From contig JAUKTV010000001.1 in NCBI GenBank assembly GCA_030549205.1, positions 3,348,001 to 3,412,000 on the forward strand: DNA of 64,000 nt, read 5' to 3'. Positions 35,174 to 47,599 of the stretch are shown here, piece by piece. This DNA comes from Apiosordaria backusii. Lineage: Eukaryota > Ascomycota > Sordariomycetes > Sordariales > Lasiosphaeriaceae. Position numbers and translations under genes: made by a program. Under the pieces are notes generated by a model. It did not search any database, was not told the DNA's origin, and saw nothing but the letters and a program-made list of their open reading frames with translations. Position 1 is the stretch's first letter, and every line of letters starts with the position of its first letter.

Positions 35174-35851
35174 TGTTAAGATAGGTATCTTACAGGCCTA
35201 TAGGTATAGACCTGTGCAGAGAACGGCGCAAAATATTGAAAGCAAAGAGGGCTTTATTTGCAGTATATGATAGTAGCTAGGCACTAAAGGAAAGTAGATT
35301 ACAGGGGCAATGCCCTATAATATATAAAAGGTAGACACTATAATATAAGCTTATAAAGTACTATAAAATATAGTAAACTAGTATATTAAATTAACTTAGT
35401 AATTAAAAAAATATTATAATAAATAGTTATAAAGATAAAACCTATTATAAGTCTTTAGCTTTATATCGCTTTCTAAATCTTTCTCCATTTTAAAGTCTAA
35501 ATACCTATTAAGTTTATTAATTATAAGGTTTAAATACCTATTAAGTCTATTAACTATAAGGCCTAAATGCCTATTAAGTTTATTAACTATAAACTTAACC
35601 AATTAATTAAATCTAACTATTAAATATATTAACCGGAAATTATTTATAAAGTATAAAGCGCTAACGTTTTACCGTTATAGTATATTAACTGCTTAAAATT
35701 TTAAACTACTTTAAAGGTTTAAAAACTACTATAATTACTATAGTAAAGTATTAATAAATATTATAATTTTAAACTATTAATTATTATTAACCCTATAAAT
35801 TATAAACTAAAATATATTATAAAGTTTATAATTAAATATTATATTTTAATA
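35174..35851 (-). mobile_element. Family-B LTR, RIP-mutated, opposite direction
   Basis: 678 bp from TGTTAAGATAGG to ATATTTTAATA on the plus strand, with about three 33-bp units at 35485-35590. It faces the LTR at 34035 tail to tail. Confidence 0.88.
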
Positions 35852-36202
35852 CCCCCTTTATAACCGTAATATATAGTATTAATTAAAAAGGCTTAAAAAG
35901 GTTTAATAGTAAAATAAAGGTATTAAATAACGTTATAAGTAAAGTTTTAATAAGGCCGTTAGTAGGTATTTTTTTTATAAGGAGATAAGTTATAGTAATA
36001 ATTTTAATAAATATAGCCTTTTTAACTTTTTAAAATTAAATTAAAGTATATTTAATTTAACGATTATACTTATTATTATAAATAATAATAATAAAGCCTT
36101 TATTATTATATAATAAGGAGGTAAGGCTTATAATAGGCTTAAAAACTTTTTAAAAAAAACCTCTAAACTATATAGCTTTCTTAAGGCTTTTAATAAATCT
36201 AA
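35852..36202 (-). mobile_element. Family-B internal sequence next to the 3' LTR
   Basis: Starts CCCCCTTTATAACCG after the LTR, so in sense the LTR is preceded by a purine-rich AAAGGGGG tract (polypurine tract). It matches 58159-58510. It breaks off at about 36202 against a truncated family-D copy. Confidence 0.7.
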
Positions 36203-36564
36203 GAGGAATGTGGTAGGTAATGTGGGAGAGGAACGGCGAAGAAGAGCAGCAGACAGGATCCTTTTTTTTAACCTTATGTAGATACTGGTGCTTGGCCTTA
36301 GCGCAGGCCGGCGAGGGAGTTATTAGCGTAGTTATAAGTAATTCAGTAGTAAAGGAGGTGTTTGGAAGGTTTGGCTATAATGTCATTACACGAGCTTATT
36401 ATTGAACTTGACGGTGGAAGGTTTAGCTATATAATAAGCACATAACTATAACGGTAGCCCTAAGCAGTTTAAATAGTATATTAGATTAATTATAAAGAGA
36501 ACTAACGCCGGGTGTAGCGTTGTAAAAGAAATTTTTTTTTGGAAGCTCCACTTCTTAGAGAGAT
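36203..36564 (+). mobile_element. Family-D copy, 5'-truncated, little RIP
   Basis: About 360 bp of the 3' part, ending CACTTCTTAGAGAGA. It keeps many G and C bases (GAACGGCGAAGAAGAGCAGC near 36231) that are lost in other copies. No TSD is visible across its left edge, so the junction is more likely a rearrangement point. Confidence 0.8.
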
Positions 36565-37866
36565 AAAAGATTAGAAAATAGCTTACTAATTAAATCTCCT
36601 TAAACGATTTTATATTTATAATATCTTTTTTATTTTTATTTTAAAACCATTTATAAAGAATTAAATAATTACTATTTAATAGTAAAAAACTATAAATATT
36701 AAACCTTAATTTTAAAACTATAAAGTAGAAAGTATTATAAAGTATTGAGGCCGTTTTAAAAGCTATTAATATTTAATAAAGTATTAGGATTTTTTAAGGA
36801 AGATAATTTATAGAAATTTTAAGAAAGTTTTAATAGGAATTTAATAAATTAATATAAAGTATTTTTATATAAAGGTTATTAAAGAAAAGGGAGGGTTAAA
36901 GTAAATATTAATAAAAAGATAAAAAAATAAATAAGGCTATAGTATTTATATAGTAATGGTATAAAAAAATACTATTTTTATAAAAATAATAAAGAAAATA
37001 AAGAAAGAAGAGGCTAATATAATAGTAAATAATAATATTATTAAGTCCGGTATTATAATTTTAACCTTTAAATTAACCTTTTAAAGTATAAGAAAAGGGA
37101 AAGAGGATAGAGTAAAATTTTATAAGTAATTAATAATATTTTTATATAGTAAAAATAATAAATTTATAAAAAAACGATACTTTTTTTAATTTTTATAAGA
37201 AGAGAAGGTAATAATAAGGGACCTTTAAAAGGGAATGGTAGTAGGGTATATAGAAGTAATATAAATAATGTAATTATTATATAGGATAAAACTATATTGT
37301 TTTAAGGGATTGGGATTTAAAAGATTAATACTAAGGGTACGATTTTAGTATACTATTAAGATACCGATATTTAAAGAAAGGATTTTTTTTTAAAGATTAA
37401 TTCTTTAAAATATATTAAAAATATACGACGGTTGTAAGTAAAGTATATTTATAAAGTAAGTAAGGAGGAAGGCTATATTAAATATAAGGAAGTTAAATTA
37501 TATAAATTTAAAGTAATTAATATAATAGAAGATTTTTTTTAAAGTTTTATTTTAAGTAATAATAGTATATTTTAATTATATATTTTTAGCGTATTTGGTA
37601 ATAAAGAAGATAATAAAATTTTAAAATATTTACTTTATGTTTTTAAAGTAAAAGGTTATAATATTAATAAAATAAATAAAGGTTATATTTAAAATAAAGG
37701 TAATAGTAATAATTAAAATAATAAAGGTAGTAATAAGGATAGTAAAAGTAAGTAAAAAGGAAGGGGTAACGGTTAAGGTTTTTTTTATATAATAAAAGGT
37801 ATATTAAATTTAAATTTAAACTTTTATAATATTTTAAAAGTATTACTGCTTTACAGTTATAGTATT

Positions 37867-38807
37867 GTCTCTCTAAGAAGTGGAGCTTCTAAAAAAAAAA
37901 TTCTTTTATAACGCCATACCCGACGTTGGTTTTCTTTACAGTTGATCTAGTATGCCATTTAAACTGCCTAGAGCTACCGTCATGGTCACATAATTGTCAC
38001 GTGCTTATCACATACTTATTATATAGCTAAATTTTCCACTATCGAATTTAATAATAAACTTATATAATAATATTATAACCAAACCTTTTAAACGTCTCCT
38101 TTACTACTAAATTACTTATAACTATACCAATAACTTCCTTACCGGCTTACGTTAAGGTTAAGTACTAGTACCTATATAAAGTTAAAAAAGATCCTATTTA
38201 CTATTTTTCTTTACCTTTTTTTTTCTATATTATTTACTATATTCCTTTCTTATATTACTTACTATATTAAAACTTAACCGATTATAATATTAAATATAGG
38301 TCTATTTTATATAACTTAACGATTAAAAGATAGTACTAATATAATATTAATATATAATTATACTGAAAGTTTATAAATATAAAATCCTAATATAAAATAA
38401 TAATAAGGTTAAATTAACCGATATAATAATAGCTATACTAAAGAAAGATAGTAAAGAATAAAATATAAGCTTTACTTATATTTAGGATTTAATTATATAT
38501 AAACTCGATACTTTATTTATCAAATAATATACCGAACTTTATTAATTTAGATAGAGGTTAATTAAATTTAATTGAGGATTATAGATTGATAATAATAATA
38601 CGAGGATTTAGGATAAAGTATTTGTATAGAAGGATAAGGTAGAAGGATAGTTAGCAAAGTTAATATCGATTGTAAGTGTAATAGTAAAGGTTAAAATGCC
38701 TTAATAGGTAATTAGTTTAATAGTATACTAAATAACTTAAAGATACTGTTGTATTAATTGTAAGCATCTGTGTGTTACGTCTTGTGTATATACCACCGAA
38801 CCTTAAG
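37867..38807 (-). mobile_element. Family-D copy 3, full length
   Basis: 941 bp inside gypsy C1, with the 14-bp TSD ACAGTTATAGTATT at 37853-37866 and 38808-38821. The uninterrupted site in C2 (about 52716-52729) reads ACAATTATAATATT. Confidence 0.93.
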
Positions 38808-40364
38808 ACAGTTATAGTATTAATAAAAAGGTAGTTTTTAATTTTTTAAAAAGAATAAATAGTAGTAGGTTTATAAAAATAAAAGTTTTTTAATAAGTTT
38901 AAATTTTATTTTATAAAGTTAATATAATTAAATTAAATATAATAAAAAAGTGAAATTTTTTATATTTTTTATATTATTATAATGCCGGAGGTTAAAGAGT
39001 TTATCTTTAATTATTATTAAGTAGAATATAGTTTATTAAAATATTTAGAGGATTTAATATATTTTATTAAAACGTTTATATTATATAGGGACTGCGCTTT
39101 TTTTTAAAGGAAAATAGGTTTATAAGATTATAAGGTTTTTTCTTTATAGTATAATTTATATAATAGTATTCTATTTTATTAATTAATACAGCGTTTATAA
39201 TGGAAAGATAACGATTTTACCTTTTTTATTAATTTAAAACTGGTAAAGGTATTTTATCTTTTCTTTTATATAGAGGATATAACGGATATAATTAATTATA
39301 AGTTAATATAGTATTTATAATATAAAGGCGATAAAGTTTATAGTAAGAAAGTAAAGAGGGGGTTATTATTATTGTTATTATTATTGTTATTATTATTATT
39401 ATTATTGTCGTTATTTTTTTATAAATTATAATTAAAATATATATATTATAGAAATAAATAAAGAATATTTATTATATAATAATATTTATAAAGGGAAAGG
39501 AAGGCCGGGGGAATTTTTTTATTATTATTTTAGAGTGGTTATCTTTAAAGGTATTAACAGTAGTAGCGATAGTATTAATAACCGAAGGAAAGGTAATTAT
39601 AGTAAATATATTATTAATATTATTAATAATTAATTAGGTTATATTTTTAATATATATAGCTTATTTTTATTATAGTATTTACTTATAAATTTAAAAAGAA
39701 AGTTATTAAAAATATAAGGTTAATAGTTTATTTAATAAAATATTAAAAATAGGTATAAGTATTTATAAAGAAAAGGAAAGGTTTGTTTATATTTTAAAAA
39801 AGTATTAAGTTAATGATTATAAAATGATTTATAAGTAAAGCGATTTATAAAATGGAAAGAAAAAAACTTTATAAAAGGTTAGAACTTAATAATAAGATTA
39901 AACTTTTATTAATTAATTAATTATTAACAGTTATAAAATTATTATTAATAAAGTAGGTATAGTATAATTATTATAGAAAGGGAGATTTATTAAAGTATAA
40001 AAAGTTAAAAAAAGAAAAGAATTAAGGTAGTAATAATTGTAAGGAAATAATAGAATAATTAGAAATAAAAAGTTAAAAGTTTAAGCCTTTAAGTAATTAT
40101 TTACTTTATAACTTTAATAATTTAAAGCTAGATTGTAAATTGTAATTATATAGTAATAATAGACTTTAAAGAAAAAGAATAAAGCCTATTTATAAAGGGA
40201 TTTTTTAAAAAGTATATTTAAAAGGTAGCTAATTTGTAGGCGTTTTAAGTATTATTTAAAAGTAACCGATAAAAGAAGGTTTATTTACCTTTCCCTTTTA
40301 TTTTTTTACTTTCCTTTTACTTTATTTAATTTTCTCTTTAGCCTTTTTTTTTACTTTACTTTTT

Positions 40365-41311
40365 CTTAAAGTTCGGTGGTATATACATAAGACGTGATAT
40401 ACAGATGCTTACGATCAACACAATAGTAAATAGTATCTTTAAGTTATTTAGTATACTATTAAATTAATTACCTATTAAGATATTTTAACCTTTACTATTA
40501 TATTTGCAATCGATATTAGCTTCGTTAACTATCTTTCTACTTTATCCTTTTATTTAAAGGCTTTATCTTAAATCTCTATATTATCTTCTTTAATCTACCA
40601 GTCTATATTAAAATCGATTAAATCCTATTTAAATTAATAAAGTTTAGTATATTGGTCGATAGATAAAATAGTAATGATATATATAATGTACGTTTAAACG
40701 TAAGCGACGTTTATATTCTTTTACTTTTTACTGTCTTTCTTTAATATAGCTATTATTACATTGGCCAATTTAAGGTGCTTATAGTGATTTAGCCTTAGGA
40801 TCTTGTATTTGTAAGCTTTCGGTATGATTATATATTGCTATTATATTAGTGCCATTTTTTAGTTATTAAGTTGTATAGAATAGACCTATGTTTAGTATTA
40901 TAATCGATTAAGTTTTAATATAGTAAGTAATATAGGAAAGTAATATAGTAGGTAATATAGGAAAGGAAGAAGAGTAAATAGGATCTTTTTTAACCTTATG
41001 TAAGCGTTAGTATCTAGCCTTAGTATAGGCCGGTAAAGGAGTTATCGGCGCGATTATAAGTAATTCGATAGTAAAGGAAGCGTTTAGAAGGTTTAGTTAT
41101 AATATTATTATATAAGTTTATTATTAAATTCGATAGTAGAAGGTTTAACTATATGATAAGTATATGATAAGTATATGATAGTTACATAACCATGACGGTA
41201 GCCCTAGGCAATTTAAATGGCATATTAGATTAACTGTGAAGAGAACTAACGTTAGGTATGGCGTTGTAAAAGAATTTTTTTTTTTTAGAAACTCTACTTT
41301 TTAGAGAAACA
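40365..41311 (+). mobile_element. Family-D copy 4, full length
   Basis: 947 bp from CTTAAAGTTCGGTGG to CTTTTTAGAGAAACA, inside gypsy C1 and opposite to copies 2 and 3. The TSD TTACTTTACTTTTT is at 40351-40364 and 41312-41325. Confidence 0.93.
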
Positions 41312-41731
41312 TTACTTTACTTTTTATTTTATAATGTCTTTTTAAATTATTAATAATATATTTATTAATAGATTATTATTATTATATAAAGTTATTTAAT
41401 TTTATAAATTTATTACTTTTATTTTATTTATAATATAAAAGTATATTACTTATAATTTATTACCTTTCTTCCTTCCTTTTATTTATAATATAGGAACGTT
41501 TAATTTATAATCTATTACCGCCGCCTCTTTTTATTATATAATGTACTTACTTTTTATTTCTTTTTTTTTATTAACTTTATTATTATTTTATTTATAATAA
41601 AAGGCCGACTTTTTTATATCTTTTATTTAATTAATAATCCTTTTAATTATTTAGCCCTTTTTTTAATTTTATTATTATAAAAGACTTTAAAGGTAGTTCT
41701 TAAAGATAGGAATTTAAAAGGAAGGAGGCTT

Positions 41732-42142
41732 TATTAGGGTATAATTTCGGTAGGTTTAAAGGATAGAGGTTTTAAGTTAATAATAAAAGTATTTAATAAT
41801 TAGTAATTAGTAAGTCTTTTAAAGTTTATTAATATAGTATAAATAATATAGTTACGATAATAAAATATTTATATATATATTTAATTAACGGTTAAATTAA
41901 AGTAAACTGTAAGATTTTATAATAGAAAGAGGTCTTTAAAGGAGATGGCTAAGTTTAAATTGCCGGTAGGATATATAAGGTAGTAGGGTAGATCTGGGAT
42001 TTTGGGAAGGTTAGAGTTTAATGTGAGTGAAATAATATATTTATATTAAATTACTATTATATTTTTATTATAAATCTATTATATATGTAGTATAGGCTAC
42101 TTGCTTAGCCTTATACTCTAATATGTAGAAACTTCCTTAATA
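41732..42142 (+). mobile_element. Gypsy C1 3' LTR
   Basis: 411 bp from TATTAGGGTATAATTTCGG to GAAACTTCCTTAATA, RIP-mutated. Followed by TTAGT (42143-42147), the partner of the TSD beside the inverted 5' LTR. Confidence 0.88.
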
Positions 42143-42147
42143 TTAGT

Positions 42148-43630
42148 AAGTTAATATATAAAGATAAATTATCGTCCTTTATATTAAAAGGCTGGGAATT
42201 TCTTATTAGTAAGCTAGTATATAAAGGTAAACCGCTTTTAAAGGATTACATTATATAGGGTCTTTTATAGGTAGCTATTTTAAACCTTAATCTAAAGTTC
42301 TTGTTAATCAGTCCTCAGAATAGCAAGCAGTACATTAAATACACTTCTATAATAGAGATATAAAAACTTTAAATACTTTAGTTAGGATATAAGATCTATT
42401 GAAAGTACCTCCGGGGTTATTTAAAGTATAAATGCAGTATAAAAAAAGAAAAAGGACAGTCTAATAAGAAGATAATATTAATAGTATTAATTAAAGATAT
42501 TAAAAAGCTACCGGATATTTGTTAATAGGCAAGTTAGTAAAAAAACTATATATTTTATTTATTTATACTTATACTTCTAAAAGGAAGTTTTAATTAAATA
42601 GACTTATATATTTTAAACTATTTTATAGCCTACTGTAAAAATATATATTACTAAAACCTTTTGTTTTTATATTACTATATAGACAGTATAGATATTAAAT
42701 ATAAGGAACTTCTAATTTAAAGTCTTCTATATACTTACAATACTAACAGCTTAAAATAAACTTACAAATGTAAAAAAGGAAGAGCTAAGAATAGAAAAGC
42801 TATAGGTATATTAAATAAAGTGCAGCCTCCATTCGGTTATTCTATATAATAGCTAACAGTTTAGAAAGTTCTATATAGCTTATTACTATTATATCGGAAG
42901 TTAAAGAGTCCTCTTATAACTATACTTTATATTATAGCAGCTTTACTAGATAAAAGGTCAGCTTATAAATAATAGTCAGTACTTAACTTTAAAAATAACC
43001 TATACCAACAGCTAACCTTTAACTTATAATTAACTTTAAAGCTTATCTTTTACACTTTTTAAGTTATCTCAGCTATATTACTTATTTAATAGTTACTTAC
43101 TATCCTTAATAATATAACCTAAAGAATAGTATATATTTAAGACTAAATAGTACTAAATCTCTTCTAACCTTAAGCATTCTTCTATTACTTTTATATTTTA
43201 TATTTTCTACTTATATTTACCTTAATTATACCTTTTAAAAAAACGCTACTTCTACCGCTTTATTATAATCCCCTTAAGTATATATCCTATTAGGCTTAGT
43301 TTATTACTAGCCTTTAAAATGTAATCTATCTTTTATAAGTTATAGTTAGTTATATACGATAGCAGTGCCTTATTTATATAATAGTTACTTTATTAATAAT
43401 TTACTTATCTTTACTACTTATCGATATAAAGCTATGTTAACTAATTATTAACTCCTTCCTAAATACTGTAGGCTGGTACTTTTAAACTCGAATGTTATAT
43501 AAATTTAATATAGCTTTTTAACTTAATGTTTAGTAATAGGAAAGTTTTATATATAAAATAATAAGAGTTTTAGGAAAGTTAAAGTTACTTAATAGTTTTA
43601 AAATAGCAATCTTTAGTTTAATACTAACGC
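42148..43630. other. AT-rich sequence of unknown origin
   Basis: About 1.5 kb with some longer stop-poor readings (42,400-43,100, plus strand) but no motif that I can name. Possibly an old DNA transposon. Target of the family-A insertion at 43636. Confidence 0.5.
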
Positions 43631-43635
43631 TTATA

Positions 43636-44061
43636 TGTGACGAACCCCTGTACAGAACCTCTGAAAGGGATACTCGGTTGAAGGCTACTTCTGACAATTG
43701 GTTCGGTGCAGCTAAGCAGTGCACAACAAGATGTCTCAATGTAAACACAAGATACCGTGAATACAAGTTGTGATTGCATACTGCTGAACTATCTACGAGC
43801 TATCTAGTTCCTCCGAATATATAGACCCTTTTCTAGTCATGCTCACCTTGCTCAGTGCCCCGAGCACACTGATCACTCTGCTTAGCCTGCTCAGTGTCCC
43901 AAGCACACTGAGCATTCCGCTCAGTCTGCTCAGTGCCCTGAGCACACTGATCAGTCGTTCCTTACCGTGATTGGCTCTCCTAGGCGTATTCCCGATTGGT
44001 CCTTACTCTCCGTGGTTCCACAACCAATCGTTACTCTCGTCCATATACCAGGGTTGTGACA
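43636..44061 (+). mobile_element. Family-A solo LTR with intact TSD
   Basis: 426 bp from TGTGACGAACCCCTG to GGGTTGTGACA, flanked by TTATA on both sides (43631-43635 and 44062-44066). The first half matches the other family-A LTRs; the middle differs and carries three units of about 39 bp built on GCTCAGTG and GAGCACACTGA (about 43852-43955). Not RIP-mutated. It shows that family A makes 5-bp TSDs. Confidence 0.95.
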
Positions 44062-44066
44062 TTATA

Positions 44067-44575
44067 TTAACTTTACTTTTAATGCTACTATAGTTTAGTT
44101 ATAGTACCTTCTTAACTTCGCTGTTTTTTATAGTATTTATCATTTTTAAGAATAGTATATTACTATATATAGATGTTTTTAAAGTATTTAGTTGATAGGT
44201 TAAGTAAGTAAGTAACTGTTATTTATAACTATATCCTAATAGGAATATTCTAGTAGTTAAGATTATATAGTAAGGGAGATAAGATTAAATAATACTTGTA
44301 AGCTTATTTTAGTAATAACCTTAGTTTTAAATCCTAACTATCTTTTAAAAAGCTATTTATAAAAGCAATAGCTTTTATTAAAAGATAGTAGCATCTAACT
44401 ATATAATAGAAGATATACCGACATTATATATAAGCTACTTAAAGAGTTATAAATTTAGCGGTAATATAACTTTATACTATATAAATAGGTCAGTCTATTA
44501 TTATATTAGAAGTAGTCTCTAAGTTAAAAGTTATAATATAAGCTACTGCAATCTTTAAATAGCGCTATTATTATA
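44067..44575. other. AT-rich sequence of unknown origin
   Basis: About 0.5 kb between the solo LTR and gypsy C2. No motif recognised. Confidence 0.5.
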
Positions 44576-44580
44576 GTAAG

Positions 44581-44990
44581 TATCAGGGTGCAATTCCGGT
44601 AGGCCCAGAGGACAGAGGTCCTGGGCTGGCAATAGAAGTGCCCAATAGTTAGCGACTGGCAGGCCTTTTAGGGTTCGTCGGCGCAGTGTAAGCGACGTGG
44701 TTACGATAGTTGAACGCCTGTATATATACTTAATTAACAGTTAAATTAAAATAAGCCGTAAAATCCCGTAATAAAAAGAAGTCCCTAAAAAGGTAGCTAA
44801 GCCTAAGTCGCTGGTAGGGTATATAAGGTAATAAGGTAGACCTAGGATTCTGGAAAAGCTAGAGTTTAATATAAATAAAATAATATACCTATATTAAACT
44901 ACTATTATATTCTTATCGTAAACCTATCGTATATATAGTATAGGCCATTTACTTAGCTTTATACTTTAATATATAAAAACTCCCTTAATA
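44581..44990 (+). repeat. Gypsy C2 5' LTR
   Basis: The first 140 bp have normal composition (GCAATTCCGGTAGGCCCAGA, GGACAGAGGTCCTGG); the rest is RIP-mutated and ends CTCCCTTAATA. The palindrome around GAGGACAGAGGTCC may form a hairpin. Confidence 0.92.
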
Positions 44991-45039
44991 TATTAAACTT
45001 TCTATCCTTAAAGGAAGTTAAACTATAAGGTAAGTAAAA

Positions 45040-47200
45040 TAGTTAACCTTTATAATAACTATAACTTATATATTCCGTCTAAACTAACTAAATACCCTAC
45101 TTAAATACCTACTTTATTATAAAAGCTTACTATTACTGAAACCTCTTTATTAATTTAAATATCGTCCTCTATTTCTTAAATTATTTAACCGCTTTAAAAC
45201 TTAATATAAATTTAAACCTTTAAAGCCCTATTCTTTAAAAATAACCTTACTATAATTAAAGTTTAAATTACTAATATATAATATACACTTCTTTTATATT
45301 AAAAAGCCGTTAAATTAAAAGCTTTAAAAGTTTAATTAATTAATTTAATTTTTAATTACTTTTTCCTTACTTTTATTATTATAACCTCTATTGCTCTTTA
45401 TATTACCGTCCTTATTATTATTATATTTAATATTCTACTGCTTATAATCCTTTTAATTTAAATAGTCGGATTTAACTATCCTATAAATGTATTACCTCTA
45501 ATTTATTAATATTTTCTTTTTATATTAAATTTAACTTGTAATAATTCTTTAATTTAAAACTTAAAATACTTCCTATATAATTATAAAACTTACTTTTAGA
45601 TTATAAAGACTTTTTAAAAAAACTAAGATTAAATAATTTATACTATAAATTACTTTAAAAGTATTTTTAAAAATATTTAAGTTAAATATGTTATTAATTA
45701 AAAGTCTTTTAACCCCTATTTTAACCTTAGCTAAATTATTTAAATTAATTTAAAAACATTGTTATATAACCTATTTACTAACTTTAAAACTTAACGCCTT
45801 ATAGTATTTATATAATTTTATTTTATTATATAAATGGTAAATAAAACCGTTTAAAAATTTTATAAATAGTTTACTAACGTTATTACTAATTTAAATTACC
45901 CCCTATCCTTTAAATAATATGTCTCTCTGAGAAGTGGAGCTTTTAAAAAAAATTTCTTTTATAACGCTACATCTGGCATTGGTTCTCTTTATAGCTAATC
46001 TGGTATGCCATTTAAACTGTTTAGGGCCTGCCTACCGTTATGGTTATGTGCTTGTTATATAGTTAAACCTTTTACTATCGAGTTTAATAATAAGCTTATA
46101 TGATAATATTATAGTTAAACCTTTTAAATGCCTCCTTTACTACCGAATTACTTATGATTGTACCGATGATTCTTTCGCTGGCTTATGTTAGGGCTAAGTA
46201 TCAATATCTATATAAGGTTAAAAAGGATCTTATTTATTGCTTTTCTTTACCGTTCTTTTTTTATATTATTTATTATATTCTTCTTTTATATTACCTACTA
46301 TATTCCTCTTCTATATTACCTATAATATTAAGATTTGATCGATTACGGTATTAAGTATAGGTTTATCCTGTACGATTTAACAATTAAAAGATAGTATTAA
46401 TATAATAGTAGTATATAATTTATTATACTAAAAACCTATAAATATAAGATTTTAAGGCTAGATTATTATAAAGACTTTAAATTTACTAATATTATAATAG
46501 TTATATCGAAGAAAGATAGTAATAAGTAGAATATAAACATTGCCTTTATTAAAAAGTTAGTTATATATACTATCGTTACTTTATTTTATATTAAATATAT
46601 TAACCTCTATCGATTTGGATAGGATTTGATTAGTTTTAAACCGAGGTATTAGATTAAGGATAAAACGATTTGGAAGAAAGCTTTTAAAAAAAAGGATAAG
46701 GTAGAAGATTGGTTAACGAAGTTAATCGATATTGCGGTAGTAATTGTGAAGGATAAGACGGTTTAATAGATTAAGTAGTTAGTCTAATAGCTATATTAAA
46801 TAGCCTAAAGATACTGTTATGTTGATTGTGAGTATTTGTATGTTACGTCTTGTGTATATATCACCGAACCTTAAGCCTTTAAATAATATATTACTTTCTT
46901 TATCTTTAAACTTTATTAAAAAATTTATATTATTTTAATTAATATTTAAACCTTTTAAAACTTTATAGAGTTAGTAAATTGAATTAAGTATATTAAAAAT
47001 AGTTAATAAAAGGTAGGATTTTTAGATTATAACTTAAAATTAAAGAGAGTTAAACTGCTAACTTTTCTTTTCTTAAATAAATATCTTAAATATAATATAC
47101 CTTTACTTTAAAACTGCCGTTATTATTATTATAATTAATTTAATTATATTTAACGCTTTTACTTTAATTTTATTTTTAATACTACCGCTTTCTTACCTTC
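45040..47200 (+). pseudogene. Gypsy C2 gag, RIP-mutated and split
   Basis: On the plus strand one frame stays coherent if TAA/TAG are read as former Gln codons. It contains YNLFTNFKTQ, VNKTVQKFYKQFTNVITNLN and, beyond the family-D insertion, FKQYITFFIFKLYQKIY. This resembles the gag core of Ty3/gypsy elements (VxDFYERFxxLxxxL...FxxGL). The insertion at 45921-46875 splits it. The end of gag and the zinc knuckle could not be fixed. Confidence 0.65.
45921..46875 (-). mobile_element. Family-D copy 5, full length
   Basis: 955 bp inside the gag of gypsy C2. The 14-bp TSD CCTTTAAATAATAT is at 45907-45920 and 46876-46889. Confidence 0.95.
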
Positions 47201-47599
47201 TGCTTACAATCCTATATTCCCCTATCCCCCTTTAAAAAAAGTCTAATATTATCTTTATAAATAAAAGGGCTATTATATTACTATTTATTTTTAAGCTCTT
47301 TACTCTTTTTATAATAATTATAATTATTTATTTAAAAAATACTAGCTTAATTAATTTCGGGCTTTTACTTTTCTTATATTTATTATTATAAATATAAATA
47401 TAGAGCCTTTAAAGAGTATAAGCGGTATTAGTATTAATAATTAAGTAATAACGGTTAATTAAAAATATATTAAATATACCTTATTATATTTAAAAACTAT
47501 AGTTTAATTATATTTAAATAGTTTATAAAAGTTAATTAAGGCCCTTTTAAACTTTAAATTAAACTTTAATTTAATTAATTATAAATTTATTATCTTTAC

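Larger units (their letters stand above)
36565..41731 (+). mobile_element. Gypsy C1 3' internal region
   Basis: Collinear with 51427-54665 of gypsy C2 apart from two family-D insertions. It holds a plus-strand reading rich in Gly, Asp and Asn (C2: GNNKGNKSK after RIP) and, near 39361-39410, an ATT/TTA triplet repeat. The end carries a purine-rich tract (AAAAGGAAGGAGG) in front of the 3' LTR. Function of this part unknown. Confidence 0.75.

Noticed and set aside
42400..43100. Stop-poor plus-strand readings suggesting an old transposase
   Set aside because: No catalytic or DNA-binding motif could be recognised through the mutation load; left as unknown.
45000..47000. A coherent-looking antisense reading frame between the gypsy LTR and pol in both copies
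   Set aside because: Stops occur at the rate expected for such AT-rich DNA, and the plus-strand reading of the same stretch resembles Ty3/gypsy gag (FYKQFTNVITNLNYPL, FKQYITFFIFKL). The antisense frame is best explained as a shadow.
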